Position numbers and translations under genes: made by a program. Source: Methanobacteriota archaeon (lineage in GTDB: Archaea > Thermoplasmatota > DTKX01 > GCA-020343715). Taken from it: a stretch of 13,835 bases of DNA. The notes under the pieces were generated by a model. The model ran no database searches and was not told the origin of the DNA. It worked only from the letters and a program-made list of their open reading frames with translations. Below, in pieces: positions 1 to 8,400 of the stretch (positions are counted from its first letter, which is position 1; each line of letters starts with the position of its first letter). The stretch lies in NCBI GenBank assembly GCA_030597775.1, contig JAUVRF010000013.1, positions 1-13,835 on the forward strand, read 5' to 3'.

Positions 1-514
1 GCATCTTGCCGGCCTTGTTAAGCCTCCTCAACGTCTCCTCCAGCTCGTGGACCTTAATGCCGTCGTCGTCCATGTCCACGTGGACCACCTCGCACCCGTA
101 GACCAAGAATGCATTGGAGCCGCCCAGGTAGGTGGGCGCCTCGGCCACCACCTTGTCGCCCTCGTTCAAGAGGATCTTGCCCAGCAGGTCCAGGGCCTGC
201 TGAGAGCCGTTGGTCACCACAAGCTCGTCTCCGTCCCGGAACTCGCCGTCCTTGGCATAGTCCTCCTTCAACCAGTCCCGGAACTGGGTGACCCCCTCCG
301 TGGCACCGTACTGGAGAGCCGCGGATCCGAAATCGGTCAACACCTCGTCCACTATCTCCCGTATCTCCTGGATCGGGAACGCCTTCGGGTTGGGAAGGCC
401 TCCCGCGAACGATATCAGGTTGGGTCTAGCGGTCAGCTTCAACAGCTCGCGGATCTCTGAAGCCTTCATATTTCCGGCCAGGTCTGAGAAGAGTAGCTCG
501 AAGTCGATACCCAT
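1..514 (-). CDS. PLP-dependent class I aminotransferase (2-aminoadipate/aromatic aminotransferase type), N-terminal part
   Basis: This is the first 171 residues of a fold-type I pyridoxal-phosphate aminotransferase; a full enzyme of this family has about 400, and the rest, including the Schiff-base lysine, lies beyond the left edge. Visible family features are MKASEIRELLK (16-26), the SFAGGLPNPKAFP loop (35-47) typical of the LysN/aromatic/MocR-related group, QYGATEG (68-74), the phosphate-binding TNGSQQALDL (101-110) and APTYLGG (126-132). The group transfers amino groups between glutamate/2-oxoglutarate and aminoadipate, aromatic or branched substrates; which one applies here cannot be told from this fragment. 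It lies 56 bases downstream of ileS on the same strand with no clear promoter between, so co-transcription is likely. The ATG at 514 gives the usual family N-terminus; the frame stays open upstream into ileS but the extension has no family character. The Shine-Dalgarno signal is weak. Confidence 0.88.
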   Translation of the reverse strand, partial: MGIDFELLFSDLAGNMKASEIRELLKLTARPNLISFAGGLPNPKAFPIQEIREIVDEVLTDFGSAALQYGATEGVTQFRDWLKEDYAKDGEFRDGDELVVTNGSQQALDLLGKILLNEGDKVVAEAPTYLGGSNAFLVYGCEVVHVDMDDDGIKVHELEETLRRLNKAGKM

Positions 515-570
515 TAGTATACCCTTGTCCGAATCGCACCCCTTGGATATCAGCCTTCCGTGACTTGGTG

Positions 571-3500
571 TCACACGGCTACGTTGCGAGTGAGTCCGAT
601 GACCACCTGGTTCCCGTCGATCTCCCAGGTGCGCTCCACTCCGACCGCGCCGCTGGCCAGGGATGACCCGATGGACACGTCGTCGGCCCGGACCTCCTCC
701 TTGAGGTGCTCCAGGTGCTGACGGAGCCTGCCCTGGCCCACGTCGTCCAGGGCGATGCTCAGGCCCACCCGCTCCTCCAGGTCCAGGTCCATCTCCTTGC
801 GCATCTCCTGCACGCGCCGGACCACCTCGCGGACCAGGCCCTCGGCGAGCAGCTCCTCGTCCAGCTCGATCTCGAGCACGACGGTGACGTCGCCCACGGG
901 GCTGGTGCGGAACTCGCCCCGGTCCACCAGGTCGACCATGAGGTCGTCCATGGTGACCGTCCAGCCGCCCGGCAGGTCCATGGAGCCGTCCCGCTCCAGG
1001 GTCTCCAGCAGCACGGTGGGGTCGGCGTCCCGGATGGCCTCACCGGCCTGGTTGGCCTCGCCCTTGTACCTGGGACCGAGGGTGCCCATGTTCGGCCGGA
1101 CCCTGCGCTCGAGGAAGCCCTCCATAGATGCCGACCGCTCGACCGCCTTGACGTTCGCCTCCTCGGCGATGAGGTCGTCCAGGACCGAGGTGGCCGCCAG
1201 GGCCTCGCCCTCGCCATCACCCACAAGGATGACCCGACGCAGCGGCTGTCGGTTCTTGATGTCGGCGGCGGCCCTCATGGCACGCACCGCCTCGCTGATC
1301 TCCCGGGCCACGTCCATGGCGGCCTCCAGGCCCGCGTCCCGGAGGGTGGGGTCGCCCGCGGGCCAGTCGGCCAGATGAACGGAGACGGGGTCGTCCTCGC
1401 CACGCAGCCCCTGGTAGATATGCTCGGTTATGAAGGGTATGAGGGGGGCGCACAGCTTGGCCAGGGTGTCGAGCGCGTCCCTCAGGGTGCCGTAGCAGGC
1501 GGCCTTGTCCTCGGTCATGCCCCCGATCCAGACACGCCTTCTGCTGCGACGCACGTACCAGTTGGAAAGGTCGTGGACCAGGAAGTGCTCCACCGTACGG
1601 GCGGCCTTGTGTATATCGTACACATCCAGCTGGGCGGTCACCTCTTCCACCAGGTGCTGGAGCCGGGACATGAGCCACCGGTCCAGGGGGGTCCTGTCCG
1701 CGGGGGCAGGGGCCGGGGAGTCCGGGCCGAACTCGTCCAGCTGGGAGTACGTGCGGTAGAAGCTGTCGGTGTTGTACAGCGTGAGCAGGAAGCGTCCCAC
1801 CACCTCGCGCACCTGGTCCTCGTCGAAGTTGACATTATGCCAGGGGGCGTTTATGGAGAACATGTACCATCTCAAGGCGTCGGCACCGTGGCGGTTGAAC
1901 ATGTCCCAAGGGTCAACTGCGTTACCCCGGGACTTGGACATCTTCTTACCTTCCTTATCACGGATGAGGCCAAGTGCAAGGCAGTTGCGGTAGGAGAGGT
2001 CGTCGAAGACCGAACCAGCGATGGCGTGCATCGTGTAGAACCATCCCCGGGTCTGGTCCATCGCCTCGGAGATGAAGTCCACAGGGAAGCTCTCCTTGAA
2101 CCTCTCCTCGTTCTCGAAGGGGTAGTGCCACTGGGCGAAGAAGGCGGAGCCGGAATCGTACCAGGCGTCGATCACGTACTCCTCTCGCTCCATGTCCTCG
2201 CCGCACTCGGGACAGGCCAGGACCCACCTGTCGATGTAGGGTTTGTGCAGGTCCAGCTCACCCTCGGGCTCGACGCGGGCCAGCTGCCGCAGTTCAGCGA
2301 CCGAGCCTACGCAATGCTGATGACCACACCCGCAGTTCCAGATGGGCAGGGGAGTGCCCCAGTACCGGTCCCGGGATAGTGACCAGTCCTTGAGGTTCTC
2401 CAGGAAGTCACCGAACCGACCGTCCTTGAGGTTACCGGGGAACCAGTTGACCCTCTGGTTGGTTGCCTGCACCTTCTCCTTGATGGTGGACATGCGGATG
2501 TACCACGAGGGTAAGGTGTAGTAGAGCAGCGGGGAGTCGCACCTCCAGCAGAAGGGATAGGTGTGGACGTGGGTGGACCGGTTGAACAGGAGGCCCCTCT
2601 CCTTGAGGTTGGCCATGATCTCCTCGTCGGCGTCCTTCACGAAGCGGCCCGCCCATGGGGTGACCTCGGCGGTGAACTTGCCCGCGTCGTCCACGGGCTG
2701 GGGGGCCGGCAGGTCGTACTCCAGGCCCAGCTCCGCGTCCTCCTCCCCGAAGGCGGGGGCGGTGTGGACCACACCGGTTGTGCCCTCCTCCAGGGTAACC
2801 CAGTCTGCGGTGGTCACGTAGTGGCCGGGCCTATCCAGCTCGACGAAGTCGAAAAGGGGCTCGTACATCTGCGCCTCCAGCTCGTTGCCGAAGAAGGTCC
2901 GTTCCACCTCGTACTGCCCCTCGCCCAGGACGCTGTCCAGCAGGTTCTGTGCCAGCACCAGCTGCTCGCCCTTGTAGTTCACCAGGGCGTAGCGTTCCTC
3001 GGGATTGACGGCGAGGGCCACGTTGGAGATCAGCGTCCAGGGCGTGGTGGTCCACGCCAGGATGAACATGTTCTCCTTGCCTTTCATCTTGAACTTGATG
3101 GTGATGGAGGGGTCCTCGGTGTCCCGGTAGCCCTGGGCCACCTCGTGGGACGACAGGGTCGTTCCGCATCGGGGACAGTACGGCACCACCCGCACGCCCT
3201 TCTCGATGAGGCCCTTGTCCCACAGCTGACGCAGGGACCACCATACAGATTCCATGTAGTCGGGGTTAAAGGTGATGTAGGGGTCGTCCATGTCGATCCA
3301 GAAGGCCATCCGGTCCGACATCTGCTTCCACTCGTTCACGTAGCGGATCACGCTCTCGCGGCACTTGGCGTTGAACCTCTCGATGCCGTAGTCCTCGATG
3401 GCCTTCTTGTCGTGAAGGCCGAGCTCGGCCTCCACCTCCAGCTCGACGGGCAGGCCGTGGGTGTCCCAGCCGCCCATGCGCTCCACCAGGTAGCCCCGCA

Positions 3501-3720
3501 TCGTCTTGTAGCGGCAGGCCATGTCCTTGAAGGCGCGGGCCTCCACGGAGTGGATGCCAGGCAGGCCGTTTGCGGTGGGGGGCCCCTCGAGGAAGATGAA
3601 GGGCTGGGCTCCCCGCCTAATGTCCATGGACGCCTGGAAGCAATCGTGTTCCTTCCAGAACTCCATGGTCCTCTCCTCTAGGGCGGGTGGTTCGTATTTC
3701 CTCGAGCTCGGTTCCGACAT
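571..3720 (-). CDS. ileS: isoleucyl-tRNA synthetase, type 2, with altered HIGH signature
   Basis: Charges tRNA-Ile with isoleucine in the cytoplasm. At 1049 residues it has the length of archaeal/eukaryotic (type 2) IleRS. Order of parts: Rossmann catalytic start with GPPTANGLPGIHS (46-58), zinc-binding CPRCGTTLSSHEV (182-194), CP1 editing domain with AWTTTPWTL (222-230) and GTTGVVHTAPAFGEED (313-328), CWRCDSPLLYY (391-401), further cysteine clusters (463-470, 503-506), the FISEAMDQTRGWF segment (549-561), KMSKS (593-597), then the helical anticodon-binding region and a C-terminal domain. The usual HxGH signature is replaced by Gly-Ile-His-Ser at 55-58, while KMSKS is intact. The start ATG at 3720 gives a normal N-terminus; a TATA-like box lies about 50 bases upstream. 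It follows a cluster of membrane protein genes and precedes an aminotransferase on the same strand. Identity is certain; only the catalytic motif is unusual. Confidence 0.98.
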   Translation of the reverse strand: MSEPSSRKYEPPALEERTMEFWKEHDCFQASMDIRRGAQPFIFLEGPPTANGLPGIHSVEARAFKDMACRYKTMRGYLVERMGGWDTHGLPVELEVEAELGLHDKKAIEDYGIERFNAKCRESVIRYVNEWKQMSDRMAFWIDMDDPYITFNPDYMESVWWSLRQLWDKGLIEKGVRVVPYCPRCGTTLSSHEVAQGYRDTEDPSITIKFKMKGKENMFILAWTTTPWTLISNVALAVNPEERYALVNYKGEQLVLAQNLLDSVLGEGQYEVERTFFGNELEAQMYEPLFDFVELDRPGHYVTTADWVTLEEGTTGVVHTAPAFGEEDAELGLEYDLPAPQPVDDAGKFTAEVTPWAGRFVKDADEEIMANLKERGLLFNRSTHVHTYPFCWRCDSPLLYYTLPSWYIRMSTIKEKVQATNQRVNWFPGNLKDGRFGDFLENLKDWSLSRDRYWGTPLPIWNCGCGHQHCVGSVAELRQLARVEPEGELDLHKPYIDRWVLACPECGEDMEREEYVIDAWYDSGSAFFAQWHYPFENEERFKESFPVDFISEAMDQTRGWFYTMHAIAGSVFDDLSYRNCLALGLIRDKEGKKMSKSRGNAVDPWDMFNRHGADALRWYMFSINAPWHNVNFDEDQVREVVGRFLLTLYNTDSFYRTYSQLDEFGPDSPAPAPADRTPLDRWLMSRLQHLVEEVTAQLDVYDIHKAARTVEHFLVHDLSNWYVRRSRRRVWIGGMTEDKAACYGTLRDALDTLAKLCAPLIPFITEHIYQGLRGEDDPVSVHLADWPAGDPTLRDAGLEAAMDVAREISEAVRAMRAAADIKNRQPLRRVILVGDGEGEALAATSVLDDLIAEEANVKAVERSASMEGFLERRVRPNMGTLGPRYKGEANQAGEAIRDADPTVLLETLERDGSMDLPGGWTVTMDDLMVDLVDRGEFRTSPVGDVTVVLEIELDEELLAEGLVREVVRRVQEMRKEMDLDLEERVGLSIALDDVGQGRLRQHLEHLKEEVRADDVSIGSSLASGAVGVERTWEIDGNQVVIGLTRNVAV
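3547..3558 (-). other. codons of the altered HIGH motif (Gly-Ile-His-Ser) in ileS
   Basis: Reverse complement reads GGC ATC CAC TCC, giving G55 I56 H57 S58 at the position where class I synthetases carry His-x-Gly-His. Compared with the GxHH rearrangement known in some type 2 IleRS enzymes, the fourth position is serine and not histidine. Confidence 0.9.
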
Positions 3721-3765
3721 ATCAGCACGTCCTGTGAACTTAGACTTGGCGAGAAAGGCTGTACG

Positions 3766-3775
3766 GTTAAAAAAC
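3766..3775 (-). promoter_or_regulatory. TATA-like box of ileS
   Basis: The minus strand reads GTTTTTTAAC, 46-55 bases before the ileS ATG. A start of transcription about 26 bases downstream would leave a leader of roughly 20-25 bases. The same T-run-plus-AA form precedes the surface-protein and arcC genes in this window. The T-run could also serve as the transcription stop of the upstream membrane gene. Confidence 0.5.
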
Positions 3776-3791
3776 GTTACGGATGCCAGGT

Positions 3792-3808
3792 TGGGGTCTC
3801 AATCCCCA
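3792..3808 (-). terminator. short hairpin over the stop codon of the eight-helix membrane gene
   Basis: A perfect 5-base GC-rich stem (TGGGG / CCCCA, 7-base loop) spans the TGA stop at 3799-3801, and a run of six T on the transcribed strand follows at 3769-3774. Archaeal termination depends mainly on the T-run; the hairpin is short, so this is a weak call. Confidence 0.3.
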
Positions 3809-4827
3809 GGATGGAGTTCATTTGGCGTAAGCACCATCGGTTTCTGTGTCTCCACCTTGGGAGATGCCCTTTTGAATCCTTTCAACGCTAGGAGTCCGAT
3901 GATGAGGTAGGCGCAAAACCCGAACAGATAACTCATGCGTACATAGAAATTCTCAGTTGCGATGGCTCTTGACACGTCAGAATCAGGGGTGTAAGGCTCA
4001 TTCAATACGTACCTGTCGATGAAATCCTCGGACACATCAATGAACGCCGGGAATAGTAGGAGTAAAAGACCAATCGAGATGACAGCCAGCTCTTGTAATT
4101 GACCTCGACTCATTTTAATTCTCTCGGTATGCATCCTATTCCATGTGATCAGCATCCAAAATAGGACGATGCAGAGGATTATGACGAACAGATAGAACCA
4201 GTAAGCACCGGCTACATCAGAGAACCAGTGCCCTTCTTGTTTATATCCGTACATCTGGTGAAACCTGAGCCATCCAAAGGAATAGATCACAGTAGTGATC
4301 ACCATCACGAGGGCAATCATGGTGAGGGCCATGACCCGTCCTTTCGCTAGGCGGACGGGAGCGCCTTTGGACCTCAGGCTGAATGCCCACCAGGAGAAGA
4401 GTGCAATCATCAGGTAGATCAAGAAACCAACGATGATGTCGATGTAATCCAATAACAGGTACATGCGGCCAAAATCGTCCCAATCTTCAGCAGGCTCTGC
4501 TGGAAAGTCAGACAGCTCGTTGATCGAAACAATGGTTGCCGGAAGGATGAGAAGGGTAAGGGCCGTTGTGATGAATGCCAGTTCCCGAAAATGCATTGGC
4601 GACGTAGTCTCCCCGGTCTTCCTCATCTTCCTGTGCACTCGAACCAGGTACCAGACAATGATGAACAGGGCGATAATGTAGGTGTACAACCATGGACGAT
4701 TGAGACCAATCGGTACATCAGAATCGATCAACAGTTCGGATAGTGGCCATTGGAGCTTATTGAAAATTAATCGATACAGCATTACGCATGCAATTATCCC
4801 CAGAAGCAGGATCCTACCCCTCTCCAT
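3799..4827 (-). CDS. eight-helix integral membrane protein made of two homologous four-helix halves; function unknown
   Basis: I do not recognise this family. From ATG 4827 it has 342 residues with eight predicted membrane segments near 5-23, 46-64, 82-102, 123-150, 164-184, 206-228, 245-263 and 297-317, and a charged C-terminal tail. The two halves are similar: RGRILLLG matches KGRVMALT, FRELAFITTALTLLILPATI (80-99) matches LQELAVISIGLLLLLFPAFI (244-263), and both end in a helix followed by a basic SKGAP or RASP segment. No catalytic or transport signature is visible. It follows the PH-like membrane gene by 122 bases. Two GTG codons (4876-4881), in frame and 18 codons upstream, sit about 29 bases after a weak TATA-like stretch and are alternative starts; the frame stays open as far as 5286 but that part overlaps the neighbouring gene. 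Base composition is clearly more A/T-rich than its neighbours. Confidence 0.75.
   Translation of the reverse strand: MERGRILLLGIIACVMLYRLIFNKLQWPLSELLIDSDVPIGLNRPWLYTYIIALFIIVWYLVRVHRKMRKTGETTSPMHFRELAFITTALTLLILPATIVSINELSDFPAEPAEDWDDFGRMYLLLDYIDIIVGFLIYLMIALFSWWAFSLRSKGAPVRLAKGRVMALTMIALVMVITTVIYSFGWLRFHQMYGYKQEGHWFSDVAGAYWFYLFVIILCIVLFWMLITWNRMHTERIKMSRGQLQELAVISIGLLLLLFPAFIDVSEDFIDRYVLNEPYTPDSDVSRAIATENFYVRMSYLFGFCAYLIIGLLALKGFKRASPKVETQKPMVLTPNELHPGD
3859..4821 (-). repeat. internal duplication of a four-helix unit in the membrane protein
   Basis: First unit is residues 3-157 (bases 4357-4821) and second is residues 162-323 (bases 3859-4344). The four helices align in the same order, best at helices 3 and 7, where ELAFITTALTLLILPATI matches ELAVISIGLLLLLFPAFI. 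The similarity is at protein level only; the DNA copies have diverged. Confidence 0.6.
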
Positions 4828-4904
4828 CTCATCGAAGAAGTCACGAAACCTCCCGTAAAGACCCAAACCCCTATTCACCACGCAATGGATGAGTCTGACA
4901 ATTG

Positions 4905-4914
4905 AAAAAGATAT
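4905..4914 (-). promoter_or_regulatory. possible TATA-like box before the eight-helix membrane gene
   Basis: The minus strand reads ATATCTTTTT. It is about 29 bases before the tandem GTG codons at 4876-4881, which would give an almost leaderless transcript, and about 80 bases before the ATG at 4827. It is a weaker match than the boxes of ileS, the surface protein or arcC. Confidence 0.25.
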
Positions 4915-4949
4915 CCGGGGGTTAAAGTTAATGATATGTACTGGTAGGC

Positions 4950-5444
4950 CTACTTCAGATAGACCAGCTTCTCCCTCACCAGCTTCTTGACCTCGTCGTA
5001 GCGGTCCACCTTCTCGTGGATGTTGATGGGCTTGCCATCGCCCTTCTTGAGGTTCAGCTCGATGACCTTGAGGTCCTGGAGCTTGCCCCACCGGTATCCC
5101 CTGAAGTCCTTCCACGGATGGAAGACCGTCCGTCCCTTGGGCGGCTTGATCACGATCCCGCCCTGGTATATCTCCAGTTTCGGGACGCTCACGAACAGGC
5201 TGAGGATGAGGATGCCGAAGAATCCCAGGAAGACCCCGCCCGCGAACATGGGAACGTACATCCACCAGGGCATCTCGAGGACCCACCAGAGCAGGAACCC
5301 GATGGCCAGGAGGAATATCGCGGGAACGATGTACAGGAGGGCCGCCTTCCGGAGGTTGTCCTCGATGATCTTCATGGTCTCGCTGGAGGTCTCCGTTACG
5401 AAGTCGCCCTTCTCGGGATTGTCAGTTCGGTCCTTGTCAGGCAA
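4950..5444 (-). CDS. small membrane protein, two helices plus a PH-like cytosolic domain
   Basis: A 164-residue protein with a charged N-terminus, a hydrophobic hairpin (helices near 35-56 and 61-86) and a soluble C-terminal part of about 75 residues. That part has the strand pattern of a pleckstrin-homology-like membrane-associated domain: KLEIYQGGIVIKPPKGR (89-105), then HPWKDFRGYRW with its tryptophans, a LKVIELNLKKG strand and a final helix. Such domains often follow membrane hairpins in prokaryotes; the exact family is not certain and the ligand is unknown. The start used is TTG at 5444, preceded by a G-rich AGGGGGG stretch 7 bases upstream; an in-frame ATG at 5375 (residue 24), just before the first helix, is the alternative. 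Only 22 bases separate it from the surface-protein stop, so the two are very probably co-transcribed and may act together at the membrane. Confidence 0.8.
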   Translation of the reverse strand: MPDKDRTDNPEKGDFVTETSSETMKIIEDNLRKAALLYIVPAIFLLAIGFLLWWVLEMPWWMYVPMFAGGVFLGFFGILILSLFVSVPKLEIYQGGIVIKPPKGRTVFHPWKDFRGYRWGKLQDLKVIELNLKKGDGKPINIHEKVDRYDEVKKLVREKLVYLK

Positions 5445-5466
5445 TCACGGACCCCCCTAGCAGGGC

Positions 5467-8400
5467 TCACTCCTCGTCGCCCATCATTCGCTTCATGAAG
5501 TCAACGGCCTCCTGCTTGTCAGCCGTGGCCGCGTCCACCGGCCGCCCTCTGGCCGCGGGGGTCGGTGTCCCCTCCTCGATGGTCTCCACGTCGATCTCGG
5601 CCCCGGGGGCGACCCCGCTTATCGCCGACGCCCCGGTTTCGGAAGTGGCCGCCCGGTCGGCCTTCTGCCGCCGGATGAACCAGTCGAAGCCAACGATGAA
5701 CACCACCGCCGCCACGATGGCGAGCACGATGACCCAGAAGGTGAGCTGGGCGTAGATGGGCAGTTCATTGGTCTTCACGTCGTACGGGTTGCTGGCCGTG
5801 TAGAGCCCCTCGGTGTCGTAGGTCACGACGGTGCAGTAGTACTTGTGACCAGGGTCCAGGCCGGTGTAGGTGTACTTGCTCATGGCCTGGTTGGTGATGG
5901 TGTCCACCCTGTCACCCATGTCGTTGGACTCGGTGGAGAGGTAGATCTCATAGCGGTCGAAGTCGGCCTCCTGGTTGGGGGCCCACTCGATGGTGATGCT
6001 GTCGGTGGTCGACGAGGTCTTGAGTATCGCGGGGTACGAGGGCGGGATGTTGATGGCCGACTGCCGGTAAACTCCCATGGAGAAGCCGATGGGGCCCAGG
6101 GGGCCCTTGTTCACGATGATGAAGGCGTAGGTGCCGGTGTTGTCGGCGAGGAAGGTGCCCTGCCCGTCGATGAGGGTCCTCCCCTCGCTCACCTTGAGAC
6201 CTATGGTATGCACGGGGGTGGTGCGGAAGGTGCCAAGGGGCTGGAATATCTGGAGCTCCAGGTGGACGTCCGATGACCAGTTGCCCTGGTCGTACCATAG
6301 GGTGATCTCCAGGTTGTCGCCGACCGTGAGGTGGATGGTGTAGATGTAGACGATCTCGTCCTCGAGGAACTGGTCGCTCTCGATGTGGCCGATGGGCCCG
6401 AACTCGGTGGCGTTGGTGTCCGCGTGGACCGCGAACTGCTGCATGCCCTCGACCTGGCTGATGTTCGCGAACATCGTCTTCTCGGGCTCGTCGAGGCTCC
6501 AGCCGTGGATGGCGATGACGCCGGTGTTGAACTTCTCCTCCGGCCCGACCTCCACCATGGCCACGGGGTTGGTGTAGAGGCCGTTGGTCAGCAACTTGAG
6601 GGCGTGGGTCCCACCCCCGGCGATGTAGGCGCTGGAAAGGACGGACCAGGAGTCCGAGGAAACGACGAACCGGTACTGCTCGTTCTGGTTGTAGTCGTCG
6701 ACGAACCCACGCATCGGTCCTGAAAGGGACCGCCCGTCGATCGTCGCGTCCAGGATGTAGGCCAGCTCTCCCAGGTTGGCGAGGTTCAGCACGACAACGG
6801 CATACCTTACCGTGTCCTTCGAGGTGAAGATGATCTCCTGCTCGGTCCCAGGTCCGTTGGCGCTCCATGCCCGGGGACCCGCCTCGGGGTCGGTGGTGGA
6901 CATGTACGGGGCGTCGGGGGCGAACACGAAGAGGCCCAGGTCGTACGAGTAGGTGTAGCCCGGCGGCATCCGCAGTGAGATGTCCGCCGTGGAGCCAGAG
7001 TTCAACGTCGGCGAGTAGGAGGCACCTATCTCCTGGTCGGTGAAGTTCATCGCCCCACCGGGCCAGGAGCCCGTGCTGGACGTTAGCTGGACCTGGTACG
7101 AGAGGGGCCTTCCCCCAGGTACCTCGGCCGTGAGGAGGATGAAGTGGCGGGGATTGCCCGGTTGCAGCAGGGTGCCGTCGATGACGAAGGCACCCACGGG
7201 GTCGTCCGCCGTGAGCTCCAGGGTCGAGAGCGCCACAGAATCGATGCTGGGCCACCTCAGGGTGGCGGTCATGGGCGCCACCGGGTCGACCCCTGGAAGC
7301 CGGACGACCACCAGGGTGTAATCGTCGAACACGGCGTTGAAGTTGAACGCGTCCTCTGAGTTGTCCTCGTCCAGGACCCCGGTGTTCAACGAGACCAGGC
7401 TGGAGGGGAACCCGTTGACGGCGTAGACCAGCTCGTAGTCCAGGCTCTCCATGGTCCCCAGGTTCGCCACCACGATCAGGTACTCGCCGGCCACAGTGGC
7501 GGTGTACATCAGGGTCGGGTCCCGGCTGTCGCCGGGGGTGGACATGGCCGCCACGTCCCCCTCGGTGCCCAGGTTCCTGTACAGCGCACCAGGGGCGAAG
7601 ATGTACAGGCCGAACAGGTAGGGGTAGGTGTATCCGGCCGGGGGTGTGATGGTTATGTCGATGGTGTCCCTCTCCTCCAGGTCCACCACGTACGTCTCGA
7701 GGAACTCGACGGCCCTCCAGTTGCCGGTCAGGTTGTCGGACTGCGCCGACAGGGTGCGGGGCGAGTTCTCCAGCTCGATGACGTAGACGGGGGAGCCGGT
7801 GTCCACCTCCTCCCGGACGAAGTACCTGGTGGAGCTGGACAGCTCGTGTCCGTTCACGGCGATGAGCCCCACGGGCTCCAGGTCCAGCTGGCCCTTCTTG
7901 CTGCCCGGGACGTGACCGACCAACTCCTGGAGGATGGGGTTGGTGTCAAGGGCGGTGTTGTGCAGGTCGTGCCAGTACGACCCCTCGGAGGATGCCAGCC
8001 TGCTGCCCACCATGTTCCATCCGTCGGGAAGGGCCTGGAACTGGTACAGGTCCTCCCTGTTCTGCTCGTTGAGGTCCCCGACGAGGGGAGTGTCGTCCAC
8101 AAGGGCACGTCCCTGGATGGTGACGTCCAGGGTGAAGGGTATGTCGTCCCTCGGGGCGAAGTTCACGATGATGACGGAGTAGATGCCGTTGACCGGAGCG
8201 GTGAACACCACGTTCTGCTCGGTGTTGCCCCCGCTCCGGGACTGGGCCGTGGGACCGGAGGCGAACTCGGGTCGCTCGCCCGATATGGAGTAGTACTTGT
8301 CCTCAGGCGGGAAGACGTAGATGCCCAGGTCGTAATCGTAGTTGTAATCGGGGTCCACCTGGAGCCTGAAGTCGGCCGTCTGGGAGGACCTGAGGTCGAT

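Noticed and set aside
47..460. Plus-strand open frame at the left edge
   Set aside because: It is antisense to the aminotransferase, whose motifs are unmistakable.
515..570. Longer aminotransferase start reaching into ileS
   Set aside because: The frame is open, but the family N-terminus begins at the ATG at 514 and the added residues show no family similarity.
706..2379. Long open frame of 557 codons on the plus strand, antisense to ileS (also one of 372 codons at 2563-3681)
   Set aside because: These are shadows produced by high G+C and codon bias of ileS. The translations are rich in Val, His, Gly and Leu without domains, and IleRS on the other strand is certain.
4828..5286. Extension of the eight-helix membrane protein up to an ATG at 5286
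   Set aside because: The added residues are an out-of-frame reading of the PH-like gene (basic, Gly/Arg/Pro-rich, no structure). The membrane protein must start after about 4949.
5948..7255. 435-codon minus-strand frame inside the surface-protein gene
   Set aside because: It overlaps the real gene in another frame and gives a His/Arg/Pro-rich low-complexity translation typical of a shadow.
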